DNA from: CAWAND01 sp963797485
GTDB lineage: Bacteria; Chloroflexota; Anaerolineae; Anaerolineales; E44-bin32
Reading direction: 5' to 3'
DNA: 64,000 nucleotides
Assembly (NCBI GenBank): GCA_963797485.1
Contig: CAWCPF010000004.1
Span: forward strand, 1-64,000
The position numbers and the translations under genes are program-made. Shown here one piece after another: positions 8,989 to 17,937 of the stretch. The first letter of the stretch is position 1. Each line of letters opens with the position of its first letter. Below the pieces are notes generated by a model, which did no database searches, had not been told where the DNA came from, and saw only the letters and a program-made list of their open reading frames with translations.

Positions 8989-9969
8989 ATGAGCTACCCG
9001 ATCGCTCCCGATCAGGTCACCCTGGCCCTCGAGGGCTGGAACGCCAGCGACCTGGGAAGCCGTGAGCTGTTTGAACGCTGTATCAGGTCAATGGCCGCGC
9101 AAACATATCCGGTCCAGGATTGCGAAGTGCTGCTCCTGGTTGATGCCGGGTCAGACGGCAGCCAGTTGGACTGGATCCATAGCTATCTGCCCGGGGCGAA
9201 ACTTGTCCCGGTGCCCGGTTCGACCTATTACCGCATCAAGAACGCCGGGCTCGAGCACGCCACACGTGAGTTTGTCGTGTATGCCAATTCGGACGTGGCC
9301 TATGCATCCGTCTGGCTCGAGAGCATGCTGAACGCGTTGAGCCAGCACGAAGGAGTGGTGGCCGGCAACACGCAGTTTGACCATGGCTTCTTGAGCCGGA
9401 CGTTGAACCTCACAGAATGGGCCGCCAGCCGCCCTAAATCAGGACCTACCGACTGGTTTTACGGGAACAATCTGGCTGCGCGTCGTTCGCTGCTCAAGAC
9501 GTACGGCTTTCGGGAAGACCTTGGACCGAGCGGAGGCGGCGGCGTAGATATCCTGCGCCAACAGATTCGGTCTGACGGCGTCCCGATCTGGTTCTGCGCC
9601 GAAGCCAGAGGCTGGCATCATGTGGCCCCATTTTGGAGCAAATACACGCGCTTAGGCGCCTACCAGATTCACACGTTGCGAGCTGTGCCTCAAATGCGAT
9701 GGGCCTGGCTGGTACGCATCCCCCTTCTTGCCCCGTTTCTGGTCGTTGGCGGTGGCCTGCTCAAGGCCTGGCTTCGGGCCTGGCGGCTTCGCAGCACGCT
9801 CCCACTAGGTGGCCTGTCCTTGCCGGTCTACTTGGTCACGATCGCTTTCGTGAAATCGGTTGAATGGTTGGGTGCGGCGGCGTATGCCTATCTTCCGGGA
9901 TGGGTTCTGTCTCGGCGCGACTGGTTCACATTGCCGCCGTCGTCCCCGCCGACTGTTCCCAGCCCGTGA
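8989..9969 (+). CDS. GT2 family glycosyltransferase
   Basis: Intact GT2 enzyme of 326 residues from ATG 8989 (MSYPIAPDQV). Although the frame is open from 8761, the GT-A signal begins here. Visible features: CEVLLLVDAGSDGSQ, the donor/metal region FVVYANSDVAYAS (the NSD serves as DxD), a GNNLAARRSLL acceptor loop, and a C-terminal WHHVAPFWSKYTR segment followed by two or three hydrophobic helices (about 235-310), so it is probably membrane-anchored. Its TGA overlaps the ATG of the next GT4 gene (TGATG), so the two are coupled. Sugar specificity unknown. Confidence 0.85.
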   Translation: MSYPIAPDQVTLALEGWNASDLGSRELFERCIRSMAAQTYPVQDCEVLLLVDAGSDGSQLDWIHSYLPGAKLVPVPGSTYYRIKNAGLEHATREFVVYANSDVAYASVWLESMLNALSQHEGVVAGNTQFDHGFLSRTLNLTEWAASRPKSGPTDWFYGNNLAARRSLLKTYGFREDLGPSGGGGVDILRQQIRSDGVPIWFCAEARGWHHVAPFWSKYTRLGAYQIHTLRAVPQMRWAWLVRIPLLAPFLVVGGGLLKAWLRAWRLRSTLPLGGLSLPVYLVTIAFVKSVEWLGAAAYAYLPGWVLSRRDWFTLPPSSPPTVPSP

Positions 9970-11264
9970 TGAGTTCCGACCGCCACAATATCGTCGGAGG
10001 CAACCCGCACGTCACCATTGTCCATCCTTGGGACCCATGGAAACAAGGCATCGGCGGCTTCGATACCTTTCTGGATGGATTTTTGCGCTATGCCCCATCC
10101 GATTGGGTCATCGAACTGATCGGCACCACGGGAGCGCCCGGCGAACGCCCGGTCGGTGAATGGTCGAGTCTTGACTTCGAAGGCCGTCAGGTAGTCTTCT
10201 TCCCGGCATTGGTCGACACGAAGCCCAACCTCGTAGGACGGCTGCCATTGTCGCTTCGATTCGCCTGGGCGGTCCGCCGGCTCCATCCCAAGGTCTCGGG
10301 CCGGGTCGTCTCATTTCACCGTTTTGAATCCCGGCTGGGGGTCCATCTCAAACCAGAGGAGCAGCCACGGATCTTCTACTTGCACAACCACCCAGGTGAA
10401 GTCCGTTCACAATATAGCGGTGAGCGCTGGAAGTGGCTGGCGCCCATCTTCCGGTGGCTCCTGGTCGCCATGCTTAGGAGGGCGTCCCTGGTGGTGGCCG
10501 TCGATCCCAGGACCCCCGCCTGGTTGCGCCAGCGAGTGCCGGAATTGGACGGCCGGGTACTCTGGCAGCGACAGTGGGCGGACCCGGCATTGTTCAGCCT
10601 GCCCGATCCGGGGAACCGGCTGGCCCTGCGCGAAGGCTTCCGCCGGAAGTTGTCACTCGATCCCGGCCTGCAACTCCTGGTATTCGTCGGGCGGTTTGAA
10701 AGACAAAAGGACCCCATGCTGCTGCTACGGATCTTCCAGCGGGCACTGGCAACTCTTGGTCCGATCGGGCTGATCCTGGTTGGCGAGGGGCGCCTTCGTG
10801 GCCAGATGGACCGGGTCATCGAGAAGAGCGGCTTGGAGCCCTGGGTTCGGTTTATCCCACCGCTGGAGCGTAGCCAACTATCGGAGGTTTATCAGGCCGT
10901 CGATGCCGCGGTATGCACATCGGGTTTTGAGGCCGGGCCGAGAATTGTGTTCGAGGCGATGGCGTGCGGCATCCCAGTCGTGTCCTTTGATGTTGGGCAA
11001 GTCGCCAGCGTAATTGATCAGAATGACAATATCGGCGTGCTTGTTTCCAATCGGACCGAAGCAGACTTCGTGGACGGTCTGGCCCGTGTCTTGTCGCGGC
11101 CCTTGGATGCCGAACGGGCATCAAGAGTGGCGGAGAAAGTCGCCGCTCTCACTCCGCAGGAAGCGCTCCGGCCCATTCTTGCGGCTTACGCGGCATTGGC
11201 CGCCGGCGTCAGCCCAGGATGGAAACCGGACGTGTTTCAGGCGAAAGATGTAGGGAGGAGCTGA
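9969..11264 (+). CDS. GT4 family glycosyltransferase
   Basis: Intact 431-residue GT-B enzyme from the ATG at 9969, which overlaps the preceding stop. The N-terminal domain starts VTIVHPWDPWKQGIGGFDTFL, with the glycine-rich acceptor loop of GT4 enzymes. The C-terminal domain has LLVFVGRFERQKDPMLLL, LILVGEGRLRG and GFEAGPRIVFEAMACGIPVV, where E-x7-E (EAGPRIVFE) contacts the nucleotide sugar. No membrane helix is evident, so it probably acts at the cytoplasmic membrane face. A 134-base gap with a good promoter follows, so this gene likely ends its transcription unit. Confidence 0.88.
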   Translation: MSSDRHNIVGGNPHVTIVHPWDPWKQGIGGFDTFLDGFLRYAPSDWVIELIGTTGAPGERPVGEWSSLDFEGRQVVFFPALVDTKPNLVGRLPLSLRFAWAVRRLHPKVSGRVVSFHRFESRLGVHLKPEEQPRIFYLHNHPGEVRSQYSGERWKWLAPIFRWLLVAMLRRASLVVAVDPRTPAWLRQRVPELDGRVLWQRQWADPALFSLPDPGNRLALREGFRRKLSLDPGLQLLVFVGRFERQKDPMLLLRIFQRALATLGPIGLILVGEGRLRGQMDRVIEKSGLEPWVRFIPPLERSQLSEVYQAVDAAVCTSGFEAGPRIVFEAMACGIPVVSFDVGQVASVIDQNDNIGVLVSNRTEADFVDGLARVLSRPLDAERASRVAEKVAALTPQEALRPILAAYAALAAGVSPGWKPDVFQAKDVGRS

Positions 11265-11305
11265 CATCGGGCGAGCCATCCAGACCCGGCTGAAAGCGCA
11301 ACGAT

Positions 11306-11335
11306 TTGCCACGATAACACCACCCGGGATAGAAT
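11306..11335 (+). promoter_or_regulatory. Sigma-70-type promoter of the wcaJ-wzy-epimerase run
   Basis: TTGCCA at 11306-11311 and TAGAAT at 11330-11335 are separated by 18 bases, 64 bases upstream of the ATG at 11399. It is the only well-formed promoter seen before the rightward block that runs to 19829. Confidence 0.5.
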
Positions 11336-11398
11336 CTTGAGGCTCTGCAAACAGCTGGGCACGCAGGTTGATAACTGTGTGCTCCGCGCTTAGAAGCG

Positions 11399-12820
11399 AT
11401 GAATTCCAGAATTCAACCTCTTTCATTTGCTTTGTTCGCGGCGGACCTGATCTGGGTCGGTGCCGGGTTGGCTGCGGCCACTTTTTTACGTTCGACGCTG
11501 CCCATAGGCACCGGCGGGGCTTTGCCCGGGGAAAACGTGTCCGTCCCGGTGATTGTGTATCTGCTGGGCATTGTTTGCTGGGCTGTCGGGATGACCTCCA
11601 GTGGTGCTTACAACCCCCAGTTGTCCTTGCGTTGGTTCAACGAGACCTGGCGGGTCGTGTGGGGCAATGTGCTCTCCGCCGCTATCATGGCCGGCTTGCT
11701 CTATCTTACTTTCCGCGAGCTTTCCCGGCTCCAGTTTGTGTATTTTTTCACAATCGCCACCGTCGGGATGTTGTTCTATCGTGCCGTGCTTCGGCTTGCC
11801 TATCGCCGGGCGGGCAGGGGTCGCCCGGGGAGCCGGACCCGGATCCTTTTGGTCGGGGCAGGGGACCTCGGAGAGCGCATCGGGAAGCTGCTGTTGGATC
11901 ACAGTCGCTGGGGCTTCAATCCGATAGGCTACCTGGATGACGATCCCGCGAAACAGGGCCATCAAATCAACGGCCTGCCTGTGATGGGGGAGATTGCGGG
12001 CCTGGCAAACCTGGTCATGGAAAAGAATGTAGATGAAGTCTGGACGGCCCTGCCGCTCACGGCGACATCCCGGCTGGAGGAAATCTTGAGGGCGCTGGAG
12101 CGAATCTCGGTGCGCGTAAAAGTCGTGCCGGACTATTTCTCTCTCGCCCTCGTGCGGGCCAACGTCGAGATCTTGGACGGTGTGCCCATCATCGGTTTGA
12201 GGGATCCGCTCATTGGCGGCGCTCCGCGCCTGGTCAAACGCCTGTTTGATATTGGATCCACGCTGCTCCTTATGATCGTGCTCTCGCCTTTGATGCTGCT
12301 TGTGGCCCTGGTCGTCAAGATCGATTCGCGGGGGCCGGCCATGATTCGACAAGAACGCGTCGGGGAGAACGGCCGGGTGTTCAAGATGCTGAAGTTCCGG
12401 ACCATGGTGGCGAACGCCGATCAGCGCGTTGAAGAAGTGATTCGTCACGATGTCGAGGGACAGGTCCTGCACAAAACGCAGGACGACCCGCGGGTTACCC
12501 GAATCGGGCGCCTGTTACGCCGTTTCAGTTTGGACGAACTGCCCCAGCTGGTTAACGTGCTCAGGGGGGATATGAGCCTGGTGGGTCCGCGGCCGGAGAT
12601 GCCCTGGCTGGTGGACCGCTATGAACCCTGGCAGCGGAAGCGGTTCGCCGTCCCCCAGGGAATCACGGGTTGGTGGCAGATCAACGGCCGCAGCGACAAG
12701 CCGATGCATCTCAATACAGCGGATGACCTGTACTATGTCTACAACTACTCAATCTGGCTCGACATGCTGATCCTTCTAAGGACGCCCTTCGCCGTGATTC
12801 GCGGCAAAGGCGCATTCTGA
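11399..12820 (+). CDS. Undecaprenyl-phosphate glucose/galactose phosphotransferase (WcaJ/WbaP type)
   Basis: Polyprenyl-phosphate hexose-1-phosphate transferase, which starts a glycan repeat unit on undecaprenyl phosphate. It has 473 residues and is complete. Order: about four N-terminal membrane helices (residues 8-135), a Rossmann-like CoA-binding-3 domain (RILLVGAGDLGERIG, GYLDDDPAKQG), one membrane helix (about 282-303), then the catalytic bacterial sugar transferase domain (VFKMLKFRTMV, FSLDELPQLVNVLRGDMSLVGPRPEMP, GITGWWQINGRSD). The DE of SLDELPQ and the VGPRP motif mark an active enzyme. A second gene of this kind follows at 15482. The stop overlaps an ATG at 12820, but that frame closes after 33 codons and is not a gene. 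Confidence 0.92.
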   Translation: MNSRIQPLSFALFAADLIWVGAGLAAATFLRSTLPIGTGGALPGENVSVPVIVYLLGIVCWAVGMTSSGAYNPQLSLRWFNETWRVVWGNVLSAAIMAGLLYLTFRELSRLQFVYFFTIATVGMLFYRAVLRLAYRRAGRGRPGSRTRILLVGAGDLGERIGKLLLDHSRWGFNPIGYLDDDPAKQGHQINGLPVMGEIAGLANLVMEKNVDEVWTALPLTATSRLEEILRALERISVRVKVVPDYFSLALVRANVEILDGVPIIGLRDPLIGGAPRLVKRLFDIGSTLLLMIVLSPLMLLVALVVKIDSRGPAMIRQERVGENGRVFKMLKFRTMVANADQRVEEVIRHDVEGQVLHKTQDDPRVTRIGRLLRRFSLDELPQLVNVLRGDMSLVGPRPEMPWLVDRYEPWQRKRFAVPQGITGWWQINGRSDKPMHLNTADDLYYVYNYSIWLDMLILLRTPFAVIRGKGAF

Positions 12821-12917
12821 TGGGTCCAAGAGACGCGGCCGAACGGATCCTGGCTGAAATCCAGGGCTGGATAGGCGGGGGCTCCCGCGGGGCGGCGGAT
12901 CTGGAACGAGGTCTCCG

Positions 12918-14308
12918 ATGACTCTTTGGATCGGGAGGGTTCGCATTCCTGGGCTTAATCGCAATCGCCGCTGCCTGGGCATCGACACGGCGCCCAGCGC
13001 TCGTGGCCACCTTGCTGCTTGGCCTGCTGCTTGTGCACGAGCTCATTCTCCGCTGGCTTGACAACTGGAGCGGCCTGGCACCGGCCCAGATTACCGCCGC
13101 CTCATTGTGGAAAGACGCTGCGCTGGTTGGGCTGCTCGTCGGCCTGACCTATAAGGCATGGCGGAAGGGGAGTGACACTCAGGACGCGCTTTGCCTGGCG
13201 CCGGGAGGATGCCTGGCTGGCGGCTTTGGCGGCCCTCGGGGTGTTGTCGGCGGTGCTGTCACCCAACAAGGTTGCCGCGCTGGCCGGCTTGAGGGATTAT
13301 TTTGAGCCGGTTGGGTTCTATGTGGCCGTTCGCCTGATGGATCTGGAGCGGCGTGATCTGACCCGCCTGCTGACCGCGTGGCTTTCCATCGGGGCCCTCA
13401 TGGCTGCGCTGGCGATCTGGCAATCGGGATGGAGTCCAGAACAATATGCCGCTTGGGGGTTTGGGACGCCATCTGGCCAGGTTGGCATACCGACGGGCGG
13501 GGTTATTGGCCAAGCGGGCCTTCGACCGCCGTCCACCGTGACTGGCCCAAATGAGCTGGCCGTCCACATGCTCCTGATGGCGGTTGCGGCCTTCTTGTTG
13601 ATCTTCGAAACGTCGGGACGCCTCCGCATAGTCTGTGCCCTGGCAATGGGGCTGTTTGGTGCTGGATTGGTGACCACCTCATCGCGCAGCGGTTTCCTGG
13701 GGCTACTGGTCGGTCTGGCCCTGGCGACTGCCTTTGTCCTTCGCCGCCGCCGCGGTGACCTCGCCCTGCTTACGAGACGCGCCTGGCTGGGAGTTGCCGG
13801 CGCATTGGCGGCCGTGGCGATCATAGCCGGCGTGGTCGTTTTCTCCGGCCTGGGCAGTTTGATCGGCCATACCGTCACCCATTTGGCCGACCAGTATCAT
13901 ACGTTGGACAGCCTGGAGGCGATCGTTTTCCTCTCTCAGCATCCGCAGGGCGTAGGCATGGGTCTGGTCGGGCCCAGGCAAGGGTTTGGGTTTCCCCCAG
14001 TGGCAGCCTTTCATGTCGAGGGCTCTTTGTTTCAAATGGCCATGGAATTCGGCGTGTGGGGTATGGCGGTCTTCCTGGTCTTCTTGACACTGGCCGGGCG
14101 CCGAATGTGGAGTATCGGACAACAGGCGGGCGACTCTCTGCTGCGTGTCGTTTGTGGCGTAGGCGTCGCCGGATGGTCAGGGGCGTGTGTGACCTTTCTG
14201 TTCCTTCCTTTGATGCAGGCTTTCCCTCTAATGGCTTGGATCTGGTGCCTGACAGGCATCGGGATGCACCCCGGCCGACCAGAGCCGGCCGGATCCGCTG
14301 CCGACTAG
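12918..14308 (+). CDS. Wzy/WaaL-type O-antigen polymerase or ligase, two frameshifts
   Basis: Multi-spanning membrane protein, about 460 residues after correction. The likely start is ATG 12918 (MTLWIG), which must be joined near 12935 to FAFLGLIAIAAAW. A second correction near 13165 joins LTYKAWRKG to TRFAWRREDAWLAAL. Hydrophobic helices fill most of its length. The central region has PPSTVTGPNELAVHMLL, an outward loop with the arginine and asparagine typical of Wzy_C/WaaL enzymes, and TTSSRSGFLGLLVGLAL follows. This family polymerises or ligates undecaprenyl-PP-linked repeat units on the outer membrane face. Polymerase and ligase cannot be told apart by sequence. No Wzx flippase is visible in the window. 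Confidence 0.72.
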
Positions 14309-14490
14309 AGCCTGAGTCGGCACCCGTGCCGCTCAGCCGCCTCGAACCAAGGCCGGGTCGTGGCCGCGCGACAAGCTGATAACTTTCCAGGTGTGCCAAG
14401 TTGTTGTCCGCCGATGTCAACGTTTGCCCACCCGAGGCAGATTAGAATGCTGCCGATGGTACCAAGGCTGGAGGCCACGCTGGAGGGCCG

Positions 14491-15510
14491 ATGACCTCGA
14501 TGGTGTCGATCATCATTCCATGCCGCAATGAGGCACGGACCATCCTTGGATTGTTGGAGTCTGTGATCGGCCAAACATGGCCCATCGATCATCTGGAGGT
14601 CCTGGTCATCGACGGCACGTCCGAAGACGGGACGCGTGACCAGATTGTCCAATTTGCCTCCCAACACCCCGGCCTCCGGCTGCGGTTGGTGGACAACCCG
14701 CGCCGCACGATCCCTGCAGCGCTCAACCTGGGGATTCAAGCCGCCCAGGGGGACGTGGTCGTCCGCCTGGACGCGCATTCCAGCCCCCGCCCCGATTACA
14801 TCCAGGTGTGCCTGTCGGTGCTCGAACGCACCCAGGCGGCCAATGTGGGGGGTGTGTGGGACATTCAGCCCGGCGGACCGGGCTGGATGGCGCGCTCGAT
14901 AGCCATCGCCGCCGCCCACCGCCTCGGGGCCGGGGATGCACGCTATCGCACCAACGGCGAAGCGGGCTGGGTGGATACGGTGCCGTTTGGCGCCTTTCCC
15001 AAGGCGTGGCTGGATCGCGTGGGGGCGTTCAACGAAGACCTGCTGACCAACGAAGACTATGAATTCAACACGCGCCTCCGCCAACTGGGAGGTCGAATCT
15101 GGTTCGACCCCAATATTCGCTCCGTGTACTACGCCCGGCCAACCCTGCGGGAGCTTGGCCGGCAATATGCGCGCTACGGATTTTGGAAGGCCCGAATGTT
15201 GCACGGCTATCCGGCAAGTTTGCGGTGGCGGCAGGCGCTGCCGCCGGCCTTCGTGGCCGCAACCCTGGGCTTGATCTTGCTGGCTCCCTTCACAAAGATC
15301 GCCCTGTGGTTGCTGGCGGTACAATGGGTCGGCTATGCCCTGGCCACGGCAGGGGCAGCCTGGGTCGAGGCCGCGCGCCGCAGGGATGCGGCCCTGATCG
15401 TGGGGCTGCCCTGCGCATGGTGGGTCATGCACCTATGTTGGGGGAGCGGATTTTGGGCTGGATGGATCGCCGGATTGCGGCGTGGGAGACATGAGCTCGA
15501 CTCAGCGTAA
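14491..15510 (+). CDS. ExoA-like GT2 glycosyltransferase
   Basis: Intact 339-residue GT2 protein like succinoglycan ExoA. It begins MVSIIIPCRNEARTI and continues with VLVIDGTSEDGTRD, DNPRRTIPAALNLGI and the metal-binding VVRLDAHSSPRPDY (LDAH as DxD). Then come DTVPFGAFPKAWLDRVGAF and NEDLLTNEDYEFNTRL, with the ED of the catalytic loop. Two or three C-terminal hydrophobic segments (about 255-330) anchor it. ATG 14491 was chosen because the family start MVSIIIP follows at once. A TAGAAT box lies at 14443-14448 without a clear -35. It overlaps the next gene by 29 bases at most, suggesting coupled translation. In ExoA homologues the product is a beta-linked glucose. Confidence 0.88.
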   Translation: MTSMVSIIIPCRNEARTILGLLESVIGQTWPIDHLEVLVIDGTSEDGTRDQIVQFASQHPGLRLRLVDNPRRTIPAALNLGIQAAQGDVVVRLDAHSSPRPDYIQVCLSVLERTQAANVGGVWDIQPGGPGWMARSIAIAAAHRLGAGDARYRTNGEAGWVDTVPFGAFPKAWLDRVGAFNEDLLTNEDYEFNTRLRQLGGRIWFDPNIRSVYYARPTLRELGRQYARYGFWKARMLHGYPASLRWRQALPPAFVAATLGLILLAPFTKIALWLLAVQWVGYALATAGAAWVEAARRRDAALIVGLPCAWWVMHLCWGSGFWAGWIAGLRRGRHELDSA

Positions 15511-16910
15511 AGGCCGGGTGCTGCGCCTGCGCCCCGGCGAACGACGCCTGGTGCTGCTGGTGGGGGACCTGAGTGCCGCCGTGGTTGCGGCGCTGGTGGC
15601 CCTCGAGCTGTGGGCGCGGCTCGACTATCTGGGCCCCGACCCGACCGCCGTTTTCATCCGCGCTCGGGCGCCGTGGTTCGTGCTCCTGCCGCCCATTTGG
15701 ACCCTGCTGATGGTGAATCTGTACGAACTCCATCGGGCGAATTCGTGGCGGGAATCCATCAAGGGCGTGCTGGTGGCAGCCGGAATTGGGGCGATGCTTT
15801 ATTTGGCCCTGTACTTTTCTGCTGAAGGGACCATCCCGAGACGGGGGGTCCTGTACTTCCTGGCCTTTGCTTCGCTCTTGACACTCCTGTGGCGGGGCTT
15901 GTATGTTTGGGTTTTCACTGCGCCCGCATTCGCCCGCCGGGTCCTGATTGTCGGCGCCGGACAAAGCGGGCGGGACCTGCTGCGCGTCGTCAACCAGTCG
16001 GTGCCGCCGCCATACGCTGTGGTCGGATGCATCGACGACGACCTGGAGAAACGCGGTCAGGTGATCGAGGGAACACCGGTGATTGGAGGCAGCGACGCGC
16101 TGTTGCTCGAGGCTGAAGCCAGGGGCGTTTCCGATATCATTGTCGCCATCACCGGCGCCATGAATGGCAAGCTGTTTCAGAGCCTGTTGGACGCCCAGGA
16201 GGGCGGCATCGAAGTCACACGCATGCCCTCGGCCTATGAGGAGCTCCTGGGGCGGGTGCCCATCCGGCACCTGGAATCAGACTGGCTCCTGCGTTCTTTT
16301 GTCGACGAGGCCAGGGCCAGCGGCTTCTACCTTCTGGCCAAGCGCCTGGTTGATTTGGCGGTCGGCCTGGCGGGCCTGGTCATCTTTCTGGCCACTTTGC
16401 CCTGGGCGGGCCTGGCGATCCTGATCGAAAGCGGTCGTCCGGTCCTCTACTGGCAAATCCGGCTGGGCCAGGGCGGACGCCGAATTCGATGTCGTTAAGT
16501 TCCGCACCATGCACCGGAATGCCGAGGCGGACGGCCAGGCGCATTGGGCTCAGGTGGGTGATCCGCGTACAACCGGCGTCGGCCGGCTTCTGCGCAAGGC
16601 CCATCTGGACGAGTTCCCGCAGTTCTGGAACGTGGTTAAGGGCGACATGAGTGTCGTCGGACCCCGCCCGGAGCGCCCGGAGCTCGTCGAGGAGCTTGAA
16701 AAAGAGATCCCCTTCTACCGGGCCCGCCTGCTTGTCAAACCCGGCATCACGGGCTGGGCCCAGGTGAACTACGGGAAGGGCGCCTCGGTCGAGGGCTCCG
16801 CCGAGAAGCTCGAGTTCGATCTGTACTACATCAAGCACCGCGGCCTGCTGCTGGATGCATGGATCATCCTGCGCACGTTGGGCGCCGTGGTCGGATTGAG
16901 GGGCATCTAG
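15491..16910 (+). CDS. Second polyprenyl-phosphate sugar phosphotransferase, one frameshift
   Basis: Another repeat-unit initiating transferase, about 473 residues after correction. ATG 15491 or GTG 15482 may start it. Four N-terminal helices, then a Rossmann domain (RVLIVGAGQSGRDLL, GCIDDDLEKRG) and the catalytic sugar-transferase domain. The frame breaks near 16475: RLGQGG must join EFDVVKFRTM, by removing one base. The intact C-terminal part has HLDEFPQFWNVVKGDMSVVGPRPERPELVE and PGITGWAQVNY. The HLDEFPQ/GWAQVNY variant differs from the FSLDELPQ/GWWQING of the first enzyme, so the two may use different sugars (for example N-acetylated versus hexose). It is followed after 85 bases by the epimerase. 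Confidence 0.85.
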
Positions 16911-16995
16911 TCATGAGCGGGCACAGGAGACCAGGTTGGCTGGCCACCCAATGGACGACAAGCGTGCAGTTTTTGGCCATGGTCGGGGTTTCAGA

Positions 16996-17937
16996 ATGAA
17001 AACGGCCTTGGTGACCGGTGGGGCCGGTTTCATCGGCTCCCATCTCGTGCGGCGGTTGGCGCATGATGGCGTCCAGGTCAGCGTGCTGGATAATCTGAGC
17101 GCCGGGACGGAGGCCAATCTGGAGGGGGCCAATTGCCGATTGATCGTTGGCGACGTGCGCGATGAATCCACAGTCCGATCGGCTGTTCGCGGTCACGAGG
17201 TCGTGTTTCATCTGGCGGCCATGGTCTCGGTCCCGCAATCGATGGACGATCCGATCGGTTGTTATGACGTTAATCTGATGGGATCGCTCAATGTCCTGCG
17301 CGCCGCCAATCGGCATGGGGTGCGCCGGGTGGTTTTGAGTTCTTCGTGCGCCGTCTACGGGGAAACGCAAGGTTCGCTGGATAAATCGACCCCGACCCGC
17401 CCGCAGTCGGCGTATGCCGCCTCCAAGTGGGCCATGGAGGTCGCGGGTCAGATCTTCAACTCCGCCTACGACCTGCCGACGGTTTCGCTGCGCTACTTCA
17501 ATGTCTACGGGCCACGCCAATCACCCGATTCGGGCTACGCCGCCGCCATCCCGGCTTTCATTGAGGCGATGATTAATCAGCGGCCCCCCACCATTTTCGG
17601 GGACGGGATGCAAACCCGCGACTTCGTCTTTGTCGAAGATGTGGTCCGCGCCAATCTGCAAGCGGCCGATGCGCCGGCAGCCCGGGGCGGAATCTTCAAC
17701 GTCGGCAGCGGCGCGTCGACAACGGTCCTGGAACTGGTCGAGCGCTTGGAGAGCTTGATCCCCAACACGCCGGCGGCCGTCTTCGCCCCCCCGCGCAGAG
17801 GTGACATCCGCTACTCCCTGGCCAACCTGAGCGTGGCGGGAAGAGACCTGGACTATCACCCCAGTGTGGATTTGCCGCATGGGCTGCAAGCGACCGTGGA
17901 GTGGTTTCGGACATCTCTGGAAAGGCTGGCGTCATGA
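16996..17937 (+). CDS. NAD-dependent epimerase/dehydratase (GalE/WbpP-like)
   Basis: Extended short-chain dehydrogenase of 313 residues. ATG 16996 places the NAD-binding GGAGFIGSH motif at residues 8-16, as is normal. An upstream in-frame start at 16936 would add 20 unrelated residues. Catalytic residues: SSSCAVYG (Ser) and AYAASKWAME (YxxxK). RYFNVYGPRQSP, FGDGMQTRDFVFVEDVV and FNVGSGASTTVLEL are the substrate-side motifs of UDP-hexose 4-epimerases that accept UDP-GlcNAc or UDP-GalNAc. It probably supplies a UDP-sugar to the locus. ATGA overlap with the next gene shows coupling. Confidence 0.9.
   Translation: MKTALVTGGAGFIGSHLVRRLAHDGVQVSVLDNLSAGTEANLEGANCRLIVGDVRDESTVRSAVRGHEVVFHLAAMVSVPQSMDDPIGCYDVNLMGSLNVLRAANRHGVRRVVLSSSCAVYGETQGSLDKSTPTRPQSAYAASKWAMEVAGQIFNSAYDLPTVSLRYFNVYGPRQSPDSGYAAAIPAFIEAMINQRPPTIFGDGMQTRDFVFVEDVVRANLQAADAPAARGGIFNVGSGASTTVLELVERLESLIPNTPAAVFAPPRRGDIRYSLANLSVAGRDLDYHPSVDLPHGLQATVEWFRTSLERLAS

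Noticed and set aside
11486..12472. Long open frame antisense to the WcaJ-like gene
   Set aside because: It has no family signal and mirrors a clearly functional gene with intact motifs; GC-rich DNA gives such frames often.
12820..12921. Small gene from the ATG overlapping the WcaJ stop
   Set aside because: 33 codons, no motif and no ribosome site; it lies in front of the Wzy/WaaL-like gene and is probably part of a frame-broken junction.
16440..16520. Programmed frameshifting in the second phosphoglycosyltransferase
   Set aside because: No slippery site with a downstream structure was seen, and many unrelated genes have similar breaks.
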